Shown here piece by piece: positions 24,921-37,699 of a stretch of DNA of 64,000 bases; the first letter of the stretch is position 1; each line of letters starts with the position of its first letter. A program made the position numbers and the translations under genes. The notes beneath the pieces were generated by a model. That model was given only the letters and a program-made list of their open reading frames with translations. It did no database searches and had not been told where the DNA came from. Location: positions 83,372,004 to 83,436,003 of the forward strand of contig OX638370.1 of NCBI GenBank assembly GCA_951812925.1, in the 5' to 3' direction. This DNA comes from Calliopum simillimum. Its lineage: Eukaryota > Arthropoda > Insecta > Diptera > Lauxaniidae.

Positions 24921-27820
24921 TGAAATTTTGCATATTTCAGAAAATGTATACGTCAACGGACACGCGTACCGCCCATAAAAAACTAAAGTTATTTTGTTGG
25001 AAAAAAAAGGACTACACTTATGACAAAGAAATTTTGCATGCTACATAAGATAAAGCTAGCTAAGAAATTTTCCAAAAATGGGCGCGATACGTTATCGGAC
25101 ACGCCTACTTCCATACAAATGAACTAAAATTCCATAACCATAAAGGTATGCAGCACATTATTTTCATATACAATTACTTACATTGTAAAACCGCATTGAA
25201 AATTTCACGACCTTTTCCAGAATTTTGATGAGTTTATCATTTGGCTTAAGCATGTCGAACATTTTTTGAATAAAATTGAATGAGTAGATTCTCACCATAA
25301 ATTTTTTGAAAGTAAGAAGACGTATCATAGTGCCATTTTTATTTGCGGATAGCTTTTGAATCATTTATGTTATCCAAATAATCTTTAAATTAATAACAAA
25401 ATATTACATTTCAATAAAAAAATTAAACTGAAAATTTATTGTGTTCTGCTAGAATATCACTCTGCGTCGTCTGTTTCGTTGTGAATTATACTTAAGGGCT
25501 TGGCGCAAACTTTTCTGCATGGTTTCTGGAGAGTATGTTTTACTCATTTCCGCAGCTTGTGTTGCGATCTTCTAACTGTTCGACAAAGTACCATCGACGT
25601 TACTAAGAGAGTTATTTAACGATATATTCAACAACCATAAAAAAGCGAGTTGATTTAATCGAAAAATTTCATATTTTCATTGGTTCTAGGCGGCTGTGAT
25701 TCGATTCAACTACTGTGTGTCTCTACGGCAGAAGGAGGTGGTGAAACTTCTTAAAGAAATGTGGAAGCAGTTGGGTTTTGAGATGCTAAATTCTGTATTG
25801 AGAGACGATTTTATGTTTGAAAGGGGCGTGACACTTCTACTTACTATAAATAACAAAGACTAAATTACAATGTTGATCTTGGTGTTGGTCTTGATATTAT
25901 ATCAGCGTCTTGAACTGGAGAAATCACAAAGACCAAGACTAATTTTGTTTGTCACTAACACTTATTGTTATTATTATTGAACTGTTCTCCTTATATACTG
26001 GGTTAAGGGTAACTCATTTTTTTATTTTTCACTCTTCTAAGTACTGTAATAAATACAATTTCAGTTCACAGATATTTAGCACAAAGAGCCTCTACTCCAT
26101 CATATTGACATCAGTGTTCTGTCTCCATTTCCATGAAATGATCAAGGCCTTAACAAGAGCTTAACGTCAACAATTGGTAGTACATATGGGCTTAATCCTA
26201 ATCTCATAATACTTTAGTCTTCTAACCCTTTACCAATTTAGGCACCCCCTTCACATTTGTTTCAGGTAATTTAGTTTATTGCATTTATGCCAAGTGCTTG
26301 ATAAACAAATGTCACACATCAAAAGTGCACTTCAACACACACACAAACACAAAATACATACGTACTCGAAAAAGAAGAAGCGGCAGTACTTTTCGTTCTC
26401 TGTGTTTTATTCCGATTCAATTCAATTTCATGTTGGTTGGTACTTTTATTATATTTATTTATTAGGTTATACGAACAAAATCTTAACAATTCTAATGAAA
26501 AATTGACACAATAACTTCAAGTTTTATTTGTTCACTGACTCGTTCACTCGCGAAATATTTCAGCGAAAATAATATAAAACATTCCATACTCTCGTATTCG
26601 CATTCCTTTTATACTTTTACGTACTAAGCTCCAGTGTTTTTCTCTTTTTTTTTTTTTTTTCTACCGTACATTTTACTCTTTCCTTAAACGTTTTGAAAAG
26701 TTCAGCCCCCATTGTTTTCGTACAAGACGAATGCGACGACGACAGCGACGATAACGGTAAAGTAAAGTAAAAGTTTCAATGCTTTCCGCGCCCTAACATC
26801 AGAGTTTACCACTACATACTTCATATACTCGTAGCACACTTACATACATCGACATACTCGTATGTTAGTAGTAGCATCCCCACAGGGTATTTTGACTGTG
26901 ATGACCGCAATTTAAAGGTTACGGAACATGCCAGCTGGCACTAATTGATTAAGACCTCATATGTATCTCAAAATTATGTAAAAGAATAAAGGGAAATGAA
27001 GAGTCAGCTGTTAAATTTGGAGGAAGTGCAATTGGCAAGTTGTCTGACTGATGTGGCAGAATGTCTTCAGAATAGTCAGCCTAGCGAGAACAGTGTGGCG
27101 CACTAACATTTAAAGAAGGTGCACTTATTTGCAAAAAAAAAATGTGAGGCGTCGTGACAAAAGAGATGTTATCTTGCCAGAGTAAAATTTTCATTACAGG
27201 ACAAAACGTGAGTTTAGATCGAAATTTCATGTTTTGGGTTTTTGACACCATCCACTACCTGCATAACCCAAGATCAACTAACAAGTGAAATAATTTAAAA
27301 TTTTTGCCGCTAGATAGCATAAAAATCTATTTTTCTAAACGTCTTTCTCAACTAAACTCTACTATTGCCAAACTATAACCTCAATTATCTCAAAACTTTA
27401 ATTTTTGAAATATAAATTTAAACCGCCATAACTTCGACATTTTTGACCAATTTTTTCTGCCTTCTCTTCAAAATTTTATCATTTATCCAATGGTATCAAA
27501 AAAACAAATTTAACCTCTGGCAAGATAAGCTCCTTTTTGAGTAGATGTGTCATAAATAATACAGACCGAGCAGAAGAATAAATAATCCAGTTGGCATAAG
27601 CAAAATTAAAGAAACAATTTGACCTACATAAATGCATAGCCTTCCCAATCAAATTTCGACGTTTATCATGAACTAATAGTTTAGTAACATTGACGTTCTG
27701 CTTTCTGAAGACTTTGTAATGGTAAGAGAGTCCACGATACTAAATGTGGGTTTACTCGAGCGTCGTGAGGGCCTATTGGATTCTTAAGATTAAATGGTAA
27801 AAAGAGAAAAAGGTAATATA
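24921..27820. other. Intergenic, mixed repeats
   Basis: AT-rich DNA with a partial copy of the intronic dispersed repeat (about 24930-25125), a fragment of the CAAGACCAAGAC family (about 25860-25960) and a CA-rich block near 26335. No gene was recognised. The 26700-26900 part, with GACGACGACAGCGACGATAACG, is less AT-rich. Confidence 0.35.
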
Positions 27821-27829
27821 ATTTTTTCC

Positions 27830-28260
27830 ATTTCACCTGTGGTGGGAGGATGCTAAGTTACCCCAAACGAAGCTTCTTTTCTGATCTACTTTGGGTGGCG
27901 AGCGCCAGTGTTGGACGACGCTTTCGGTATGAGTAGCGCACATACTTCGTAGGCACAAGCGCATCCAGGGCGAACGAGAGAATGCGCAGCATTCAAGAGT
28001 GGCTGCGAAGATGGGATACATCGGAGAATATTGGAGCATGGAACGACCGTAAACACGGAGAGGTTGTTTTTTACCTGACACAGCTGCTCAGTGGACAGGG
28101 ATGTTTTAAAAAATATCTTCATCGATTTAAACATGAAGAAGACCCCTTTCAGAGACATGCGTTGAGAAATGCAAGAGACCTTTGCTGAGTTTATCACAGT
28201 GCTAAGCCTTGTGTCAAATAAATATGTGCGAAACACCAACAAAATGGCTGGCGGTTCAAT
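27830..28260 (+). pseudogene. Non-LTR retrotransposon 3' ORF tail (R1/LOA-like)
   Basis: The plus strand reads SIQEWLRRWDTSENIGAWND, HGEVVFYLTQLLSGQGCFKK and YLHRFKHEEDPF. This matches the region after the reverse transcriptase in R1/LOA-type elements (W-x-x-x-W, H-G-x-V-x-F-x-L-T-Q-x-L-S-G-H/Q-G-C-F, then H-x-x-x-x-x-P-x-C). The frame breaks right after the zinc-knuckle position. Confidence 0.75.
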
Positions 28261-28519
28261 CATTTGCACCGAAATCGATAAAAGATCTTCGGTTTATTGA
28301 ACGCAGATATCTCCAAACTGAAAGTACTAGCGATCCCACTTAATCGAGAATAGGTACGGACTAGACCAACCAACTTGACGGTGGTTCCAAAAAGAGCGAA
28401 AGGAGTTTTTCAGCTGGTTAGAGTCTCGCACACAGGCATTAGAGTATGTACAGAAGTCATTTGCTTTACGCAAATTTGTTACAACATGCCTTCACTCACG
28501 GTGCTTTTCAGGCACTGTT

Positions 28520-29600
28520 CCTGTAAACAACTGGATGGCGCAATCCTCCATCAGCACAATGCCGATGACTGGTTTTTATTTTTGGAATCAAGCAATCAGA
28601 CATAAATTCCTCTCAATGGAGAGGAAGTGAGGCTATCTAATCCTCTGCGATTCTAAAAGTCATGGCACTCGGTTGAGAATGCAACTCCACACCGAGCGTC
28701 AAAGCTCTTTCTGCGATTGAGGTTTAAGCCACAGCCACTACGAAACTCCCCGAAGGGTCATCCCAATACTCTGTTGGAATATTCAGCAAACCAGATATTC
28801 CAAAGGGCTACTGACTCCCGTAGTACCAGAATAATCTCTGGTCAGATTTCGCAGCAATACGCTACTGTTAGTATACCTCTGATCCGGCTGGTACTAATCA
28901 CCCATGTCGATTTATCATGGATTGTGGGAACACGTTTCTATGGTGCATTCCTCCCTTCAAGAAAGCACAAAAACTTTTTGGGAGAGGTAGTCCTATCCAA
29001 GGTTGCTATGGCCACTTTACCATGTTTGACTCCACTTACTATGGAACTCAGGAAAACTCTCGAAATCCTATCTTGGATTGCTTTTTACCACTTTTCCATA
29101 TGCGCGTAACGTGATAATTGTGATTAAAGGGAAAAACCCCCATCTCTCCAAAAGTCACGCCCTTCTGCCTTCCTGCTCTAGTTGGTAGCCGACAATGACA
29201 CTGTGTGCAACAGCGTCACTGCCAACCACCATTATCAAGGGTTGCCCTGAAGGGTAGCAGGCTGCCTGGCTCCAGACAAAAGGCAATGGTGAGGATCTAT
29301 TCCTCCACCACCTTAAGCTTCACCATCTTTCGCACTTAATTGACACCATTCGGCCATCAACTTCGCCACCTCTTACAACATTTGCGGCTTGAGGTTTGAA
29401 AGGGTGCACCATCAATCCCTTGCCTTTTCATCACTTGTAGAAGAGGCATTATTCTTTACAACCCCACTTCTACGAAACAAGAGAGACTGCCAACTGACAT
29501 CACCCTCCACCGCGGCACCTAACCCCTTAGCCTTATCACTTTGCCGATCAAGATATCAAATCAAGATAGTTTATAGCGGGCGCCACGAAGAGGAGTGATG
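28520..29600. repeat. About 1 kb repeat, copy 2 (partner at 23750-24920)
   Basis: Second copy of the family. It has GGATGGCGCAATCCTCCATC, GAGGAAGTGAGGCTATCTAA and CATGTCGATTTATCATGGAT. It begins after a non-LTR retroelement tail (27830-28260). Confidence 0.75.
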
Positions 29601-29695
29601 TAGGCACTTCCATGATCTCTCAAGACATCCATCTACCAAAAGGTATTTGGCTACTTAAGAGAGTCATAGTTACGATACGGTGTAACGATATAATA

Positions 29696-30236
29696 CAAGG
29701 TGTCCCAGAAAAAAGTTTGGCATCCTACGCGAATGCAACAAATCCAAAGGGCCCGCAAGGTATGTTAATCGGTAGCCTGGCTCTTGGGAACTTATTCCCT
29801 ATCAAGCGTTTCTTGGGAGCGCACCGCTCGTTTTGCGGGCGAGAATTTTACAAAAACGGTGATTCGGCGACTGGCACGTTTCTGAAATTTTTGATAAACT
29901 TGGTCGCCCAGTTTCGATAATTACCAATGTGGTACCGGTCTCTTAAAACTTCTTCACCTATTTTCGAATATGAGGTATGCTTAGCACCTCATTCAAGTGG
30001 TAAAAGTCCCAATGAAATATTCATCACAAAATCACAGAGTCATCCTGCCGAGCCGTCATAAGAAGTTTTAGTGTTCGAATAAAAGAGTGCCTTGGCCGCG
30101 AGGGCGTACATTTGGACGATATTATGCATTTGTAAGAATTAAATTTTAAAATTGTGTACTTTCATTATTTGCGATAGATGGTTTACTTTTTTTTTAATTG
30201 GTCCACTAAATATAAACTTTTTTTTGGGACACTTTG
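29696..30236. mobile_element. 541 bp non-autonomous Tc1/mariner-type element
   Basis: The left end CAAGGTGTCCCAGAAAAAAG and right end (reverse) CAAAGTGTCCCAAAAAAAAG are inverted repeats of about 24 bases with two mismatches, flanked by TA on both sides (29694-29695, 30237-30238). No transposase was recognised. Confidence 0.75.
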
Positions 30237-30238
30237 TA

Positions 30239-32300
30239 TGGTATCAAAAAAAAAAAATGGTTTGATACCGTATAAATTGTTCGATATGAGTATGATGACG
30301 AGTCTCATTTAATAACAAAGCTAACATCATTCCACTCTGCCCATATTAAGAACATAATTATAGACGAAAAACTTTGAGGTTATTTCCTACAAGGATAAAT
30401 TAAATACACCAACACAAAGCTTACCAACAAACAAATAAACAAACGAGCATGCACACACACATACGTATGCTCAATTACTCACACACCAAGAGCGACGGCT
30501 GTACAAATATTGTCCTGGAATTGGTATGTCAACCCATCTTAACCTCACTTTATTGTATGGCACTACTTACTACTTTTGCTACTGCTGCTGCCACTTCTAC
30601 TTCCATGCGCGCACTACAATACTTCAGTGGAAACTATGGACTAAAACCATAATATTTTATCCGAACTTGTCGTGAACTCATAAGGAATTTTCGCTCTATG
30701 TGCGCTGTGATATTTAGCGTTTTATTTGAAAAAGTAACGTTTCCAAATATAAAAGAAAATCGCCAACAAAACACTTGGGTAGGGAGCGTGGGGAAAAATT
30801 GTCGAGTAAAAAATCGCGTGTCTTACAGAAGACGACATGCCCGCTCGCTCGTAAAGGAAACGTCAACTTTACCTATTCATTAATATCGATTTTTTTCTTC
30901 TTATTTCTGCCTTTGCTTTTTATTTTGTTTTATGTGTTTTTGTTATGGTTTTTTTGTTTGTTTCTCCTTTTTTTGTTCTTTTTCGTAAAGTAGGTTCTGT
31001 TTTGTTGTTTTACCTTTTTTTTTCGTTCCTCATTTTTTGAATCTTTGATAGTGGGAGTAACTAGAATTTTTGCCGCGTAGGCTTTAAGTAACCTACCTTT
31101 GGCGCTATCGCTACTAACGTTACGCTAACGTTAACGTTAACTATACAGCAGTCAACCTTCTACTTTGCATTTAAAATAGCGCAAATTAGTACAAAATGAA
31201 TTTAGTTAAGAGGGGCAATTTTATGCAATTCAGCAATTTAAAACTCTTGAGAGTGTTTGTGCGATACGTACGTACGTACGTACACGTATGGTATGCGTGT
31301 GTAGTTTTCTGGGTATGTGTGCGTGTGTGTGTTCATGTTTAGGTTAGTTATATTGAGGTTATGCTAGAAATGGCAGAACTTAAGTTATTTAACATTCCGT
31401 AAAAAAACTATGTCCATTGACGTGACTTCAGATTTTATTGCGTGTACAAGCAGTTGCTGTATTTTTACTGGGTTCGGGTTTTATGGAAAATTTTTAGAAA
31501 GTTTTTTTGTTTTATTTTTTATTTTTTGTTTTTGGGAAGGAGGAGTTGAAACCCACACCCCCATACATATAATATTTTTATATTGTACTTACTCGTATAT
31601 GGCTTGACTTGTGGCATTTAAAACAAATGCAAATGTTCAAATTTATGATGGTAGAATGGTGCTTTTCATATTATATCATATGGGGTAAACTACTTTGAAA
31701 TCACCCTTTGCATATACTTGATCGATTTTGATGTTTTGAACAAGGTGGGAAAAGTTGTAATTTGTATTTGTAATTTGAATTTGACCAAAAATATTTGTTA
31801 CATAAGTGTGTTTCGATGGGTGTGAGAAGGGAACAAGAGAAAAGAATTTGGGGAATTTGTTTTTGTTTTCATGTGGTATTCGAGTGAACACTAACGGCTA
31901 GTTGGAACCGATCTTAATTTTAAAAGAAACCACTCCCCGTTTTCTTCTGAATTGGTATCTGGGGACCTTCACATACCATACCCCATTTTTTATATAATCG
32001 TATGTGGTGCCATTTTTGAGAAATCCCAATTTAAATAAAATTTTCAATATTAAACAAATAAAACCTGATAACAATGCCTTTTTTCTTGGGTTCTTTAAGA
32101 TCTTTCAAACATGCTCCGATGCCTTCCAAAAATAGACCTGTTAGAAGGCCTGGCACTTGCTTTACTACAGATCCTCTAAACATGCTATTGTCCTTTCATT
32201 ATAGAAGCGATCATAGAAGGCCTTCTTTGTGGAAGCAGTCGTGTCAGGTCTTGGAGCCAAATGGCATCATGTGTAAAAAAAGTTAAGATAGAAGGGAAGG
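30239..32300. other. Intergenic, simple-sequence rich
   Basis: Contains ACGTACGTACGTACGTAC at 31266-31284 and a GT-rich stretch after it, T-rich blocks (30890-31030), and a short non-repetitive block at 31060-31160 listed separately. No gene was seen. Confidence 0.35.
31060..31165 (-). promoter_or_regulatory. Candidate promoter or non-coding exon
   Basis: A locally GC-richer block with ACGTTAACGTTAACTATAC. On the minus strand it reads TTGACTGCTGTATAG ... GATAGCGCCAAAGGTAGGTT, ending in a possible donor (AAAG|GTAGGT). It resembles a fly 5' UTR exon, but there is no direct support. Confidence 0.15.
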
Positions 32301-32379
32301 CAACATGCCAGCTTCTGCCTTTTCCCTGCAGTAAAAATATGAGACAGTCTACAAAAAATACTAGTTCAGGGTTAGTACT

Positions 32380-33050
32380 AGTCTGAAACTAGTGAAATAG
32401 GGATGCAGTGGGGGCCAGTTTGATATCAGTTTGTAGTTTGTAGAGGCAAATAAATACAATTTTCGTTTTTTTGCTTTTTAAATATTTTGTGTTTTGTCAC
32501 TTGAATTGTGTCAAAATAATTTGTGGAAAAAATAAAATTTATGAATTCATTTTTGTTAATGTGGTTATGAATGTAATTCAACTTTATTTAATTTATTTTA
32601 AGAAAATATAAACTCAAATCAAAAAAAAAAAAAAAAGAAATATTACTGTGGGTAGACTACATACGAAACCATTGGTTGAAGACTAGTTGTTAAAAGACTA
32701 CTTCACACCACAACTAGCCCCGGACTGGTATAAGCGCTATGCAGAAGGGGACAGTTGCAATTTCGTAGGACATCAACACACAAAAAAGAACAGTTTCTTG
32801 TATGAAAAAGGGATGTAAGTCGGACTAGTACTGGTTGGTAGAGGACTAGTTAATGAATAAACATGAACCAGTTTCCTTACAGGCTTAATATGAGAAGCTA
32901 TCATATAGGTATTATAATTCTCTGTATATTTAATAAAATTACTATTTAAGCATCTCTTGCTTGCTACATATTTTCGGTTATCAATGACATTCAATATGTG
33001 ACACGTCGATATAAACGAATATCAAAATATGCTCTTGCTTGCTTTGCAGC
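32380..33050. repeat. ACTAGT-rich repeat region
   Basis: Blocks with ACTAGT or CTAGTCC recur in both orientations (32361-32402, 32679-32725, 32821-32850), consistent with a decayed foldback element. The ends could not be fixed. Confidence 0.35.
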
Positions 33051-33664
33051 TTTCTTTTAGAATCGAGAGCGCCAGGCCTTGGCGACCAATGACATCATGT
33101 GTAAAAAAGAAAGAACACGCAAAAAAATGATCCGGGAAAACTGATTTCCAAATAGCACAAAGTGATAATTATCTACTGAAAAATTACGGTTTGTTCTAGT
33201 AATTCAATTACTTTACTAAATTCTCATGAAAAAGTAATAGCACGAAAGTAAAATATACGGTTTAAACTTCAAAAAGTACAGAGATAAACAGTGAAAGAAG
33301 TGAAAACTTGTCGCATGAAAAAGTACCAGTGAGCTCTGCAATATTTGCTTGGAATACATTTCAATTATTACTGAAAAAATTTATTGAAAAATAATTTAAA
33401 TTAAACAATAAGCTATAGAATTGAGCTATAGTTAGAGCGTCGCCTAAAAACACAAAGGTCTTAAGTTCTACACCATTAATATAATTTCTTTTTTTATATT
33501 TTTATATTTTTTTAAAAATGTACTATATGTAATCAGTAAAAAATATGGTTTTTCTTTACAGGCGCACTGTTACTGAAAAAATCAGTAAAAAATATTAAAG
33601 GGAAAACAGCAGGCCTACTGGCACTCAAAGATGGCCTAATATCATGCCTATTTAACTGATGTTT

Positions 33665-33945
33665 CTCCTACTAGGTAAAAAAATGAAAACCAACCAACAA
33701 AAACAAAAATAGTAATTTTAAATGTGTCTTTCGATGTTGAATCCGAATCCGGCAGCAGAATTGCGGAAGCTTGCCTGTATTTTGAGGTAACCTAACCTAA
33801 AAGTGTGAAAAATATGGTATTTCTTGGATATCTAAAAATCCAGACAAGCAAGCGCAATTCTGGTGCCGGATTCAGCATTAAAAAATACTTTTAAAATTAC
33901 TATTCTGGTTTTTGTTTTTTGGTTTCAGTTTTTTAAGTTCTTGCG
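33665..33945. repeat. About 280 bp foldback with GAATCC core
   Basis: AAAAACAAAAATAGTAATTTT (33699-33719) pairs with AAAATTACTATTCTGGTTTT (33893-33912), and GTTGAATCCGAATCCGGCAG (33736) pairs with GGTGCCGGATTCAGCAT (33862). Non-coding. Confidence 0.75.
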
Positions 33946-34188
33946 TATAAATAGAAAATTTCATTAACATTGCGATTTCTCAAAAACGGCAGCACATATC
34001 ATTTTATGAAAAATGGAGTATGGTGCCTAAAGGTCTCCAAATACCAATTCAGAAGCAAACGTGGGGGATTTGGTTTGCTTAAAAATTAAAATGGGCTTCA
34101 CCATGCACTGATTCGGGTATAATCACCCATTTCAATCCAAATTGCCGAACTTTTGCCAAATTTCCCTTAGATTTCCATGAAGTCTTAA

Positions 34189-34475
34189 CACGTTGAGTGC
34201 CACCATACAAGCAAAATGTCCTCCGCCAGGTGCCACGTGAACCGCCGGCGGTACACACTTAAACTTCAATACTTTAAGCTTCACGCCATTTTATAGGACA
34301 AATAACACTTACAAGCACAAATCTCTTTCCACAAACTGATTATAAATATACCCGTATGATCAATATTCAACAGTTATTAAAAGTCGCTATTTTTTCATAC
34401 ACATTGAATTTGTATGGTGGCACAGCGCTACAAGTAAAGTGTGTACCGCCGGCGGTACACATGGCACTCAACGTG
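34189..34475. mobile_element. 287 bp piggyBac-type MITE
   Basis: The ends CACGTTGAGTGCCA (34189) and TGGCACTCAACGTG (to 34475) are exact inverted repeats, flanked on both sides by TTAA (34185-34188, 34476-34479), the target duplication of piggyBac elements. Subterminal palindromes with CCGCCGGCGG occur near both ends. Confidence 0.85.
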
Positions 34476-34489
34476 TTAATGAAATTCAC

Positions 34490-36060
34490 TAAAACGTATG
34501 TTCAAAATATCAAGGCCTTGAACCGTAAAGTATGAATTTATGTTTTCTATCAAAAATTTTTAGTTCTTTTAAGTTAATTGTCTATCTAAAGCGGACAGCA
34601 AAACTTTTGTCACTCTAAGGAAGTTCTACGTATATAGCAATCCTATATTCTAGATCAAAAATTTTAAAATTTGGCCCACCGATAAAAAGTCCAATATATC
34701 AATATCAATTTTTAAAAATAATTGAAACAACAACAACCAATAATAAAACACTGTCTTTCGTCTACAAAAAACAAAACAACAATTTACGTTTTTTTGTTGG
34801 CTTGTGCGCCCAAAAGTTATTTGTATTTTATTGCTAGTAATTTGCGTGTCTCGAGTGCGCTGGCATATTGAACTTTGAGTTAAAAAAAAAACATAGGGTG
34901 AACTAGGGTACCTGTGACACTGGGGCACTTTCGACATTGCCCGTTTTTGGTGTAAACATGGCTATTCTACCTAAAAAGCTGAAATGCAGACCAAGTTGAA
35001 TTGAAACCAACGATTTGAATGTTGACAGTTCTCTTATAGCTTTTCCCACATATCTGGAGACTTTTTTAAAAAAAAAAAAATTTAATGTAGTTTTTATGAA
35101 ATGGTGTGCATTTTTTTTTTATATGTCGAGTGATCTCTGTTTTAACATCAGTTACGACTATCAAGATCATGCAATATTTTCCAAAAATAAAAGTCTTTGT
35201 TAATTAATTGTCAAAAGTACTCCATTTCACCCTATGAATCATTTTGCGCTAGGCTACTTGTAGCTAGCTGCTTGCAACCTTTAAGATTTTTGCATTTATT
35301 GTGTGTTCCTTTTTTCATTTCTAATAATTTTGTTTTACATTGGCCCACGTATTAATTGATTTTCATATTTCGCTCTCTTAGTTGGCCCGCGAGGGTGGCT
35401 GAAAATAGAAATTTGGCCTTAGCAGACGAATATTCAATTTTTTTAATGGACTCTACACATTTCGAATAATTGTCCTAAGAGTAACAATTTTCAATGTTGA
35501 TGAATTTAATTTTTTTTTTTACACCTCTTTACCTTATAAGTACTTTATGATTTTTGCACAGCCGCCTCTGCATCTACTTGCATTGCATATGGTTGGTACT
35601 CACGGGCATATGTGCTTTGTGGTTTATCAAGCAACTTCATTCAACTGCAAGCATATTTTGTATCCAGTATCTTTTGTCCTAAATTTATTGCACGCGGCAA
35701 CGCTTTCATTGCAATTATTTAAATTTTTTTATTGTACCATAAATATTGGAAAATATTTCAAACCACAGAGCACCCATAATGTTTTAAAATATTACTTTTT
35801 ATTGTATAAAAAACTGTGTTTTTTATTCAGTAAATTGTTACTGAAGCAAAAAAAGAATATAGGTCAAACCTTAAAAGAATTCAATTTGACGAGTAAAAGA
35901 AAATATTCTTATTCCATCGAAAAAAGAAAAAGTTTGTAAAATAAAGTTTTGCGAATAAAAATCCATAAACGATTTCTACGCAGTTCTGCGTTACCCATCA
36001 CTAGTTCCTACCATTCTATAATGTAAAAACTCTTAAACTTTTTTTGCCGAACATTGATCT
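34490..36060. other. Intergenic, AT-rich
   Basis: No gene recognised. Open frames here (for example 35547-35939) are T-rich, lack splice context and show no domain. Confidence 0.35.
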
Positions 36061-36069
36061 CTACTCCTT

Positions 36070-36352
36070 ACCAGAAATAAAAAGTCAACCGTGCACAATT
36101 GAATTCGAAGCATTTTTGTAAGGTAATTTCGATAAAAAAAAAATCATTCGTAATTTTTTTTTATTTTGACCGAACTTATGGGTCGCGCATTAACATTTTT
36201 CGTCATATCTTCGGCAGTTACAGTCCGATCTTGAAGTAAGATACATCAAAGTTTATGTCTTGGAGAGACCTATTTTTGCTATATTTTGCTCCGAAAGTCA
36301 TTGACACCAAGCTCCCCGTTCTAGTACTGACCCACCAGATCTCAGTTCCTAC
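36070..36352 (+). repeat. Direct repeat a (partner 37452-37690)
   Basis: Both contain a GAAGCATTTTTG or AAAGCATTTTTGG block and the stretch CCCCGTTCTAGTACTGACCC followed by ACCAGATCTCAGTTCC. About 1.1 kb separates the copies. Confidence 0.8.
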
Positions 36353-36682
36353 CATCTTAATGTGCCACCCTAATGTAAGAAAATTAAAGCTCGCATAAAA
36401 TCATTGAACTTTTATTTTGAAATTATTTTTTCTAACCAGACTTTGAAACTTTTAAACTTCTATTCAAAAAGTTTTGAAAATTAAAGTTTTTGAAAACTTT
36501 TATCCATAAAAGTTTTTTCAAAAAGTTTTTAAAAACTTTTCTTTCTTTTCACATAAAAGTTTTTTTTTTTTGGATAAAAACAAGGCAAAAAATAAATACC
36601 CTGAAAAAAGATCCACTGACTGAAGTACAAGAAATTAAATTCTTATCTATAGAGCTGGAAGATAAAATGTAACCGTTTTGGC

Positions 36683-37146
36683 GCATTTTTGTAAAAAAAT
36701 TTTGTTGCACCAAACGACGGGGCAAGGTCGAAAATATATTTTGGATATGATTAGAGGAGATCCCGAACCCTCTAAGTTGCCGTTTTGGGCCCATTTTTGT
36801 AAAAAAAATTTGATTGTACCAATCGATGGGAAAGGTCGAAAATATATTTTGGACCTTTCCCCACCGTATAATTGGTCATGTCCAAAATATATTTTCCACC
36901 TTTCTCCAAATGATTGGTGCAATGAAATTTGTTTGCAAAAATGGATCCAAAACCGTCACTTAGAGGGGTCGAGGATATCCCTGGTCATGTCCAAAATCTA
37001 TTTTCGACCTTTACCCATCGATTGGTGCAATAAAGTTGTTTATAAGGGATCGAAGACTCCTTTAGTCATGTTCAAAATAAATTTTCTACCTTTCCCCATC
37101 GATTGACGTAATAAAATTTTTTTACAAAAATGGGCCCAAAATGGTC
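36683..37146. repeat. Foldback with internal tandem units
   Basis: Units of about 120 bases are built on 'AAGGTCGAAAATATATTTTG' in the left half and, in reverse, 'CAAAATATATTTTCCACC' or 'TTTTCGACCTTTACCCATCG' in the right half. Related sequence (CCTTTCCCCATCGATTAGTG ... ACTTAGAGGGGTC) occurs at 13785-13855. Confidence 0.7.
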
Positions 37147-37451
37147 GTACCATAATTCAGTCCCCGGGTCTTTTTTCAAGGTATTTTTTTCCCAAGAACA
37201 AAATATTTATGTGACAAGTTTTTATCAAGAACTTTCATAAAAGACATACCTCCTTAGAAGTTTCTACATAAAACTTTTTGAAAAAACTTTTATAAAAATC
37301 CCTTTAAGGATAAAAGTTTTTCAAAACTTTTATCTAGATGATGTAAAAGTTTTAAGTTAAATAAACTTAAAAAAAAAAACTTTTAAAAAAGTTTATTTTA
37401 GGGTCTCGTTATAACTATCCGATGCCGATTATTGCCTAAAGATTCTATGGC

Positions 37452-37690
37452 AGACCAGAAAAAAAAGTCCACCGTGCACCATCGAATACAAAGCATTTTT
37501 GGAATTCAATACGAAATTTTTTTTTTTTTTGACCACACCTCATTAGTGGACGCACCTTAAAATTTTTTGTCTGATCTTGAAGTCTGATGCATCAGTGTTT
37601 ATGTCTCGAAGATATCTATTTTTTTGATCCTAAGGTCATTGGCACCAAGCACCCCGTTCTAGTACTGACCCACCAGATCTCAGTTCCTCA
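37452..37690 (+). repeat. Direct repeat b (partner 36070-36352)
   Basis: Second copy of the repeat ending in CCCCGTTCTAGTACTGACCC / ACCAGATCTCAGTTCC. Confidence 0.8.
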
Positions 37691-37699
37691 GTTCTGCAA

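Noticed and set aside
35547..35939. 130-codon open frame on the plus strand
   Set aside because: Hydrophobic, T-rich composition without domain or conserved pattern; surrounding DNA is low-complexity.
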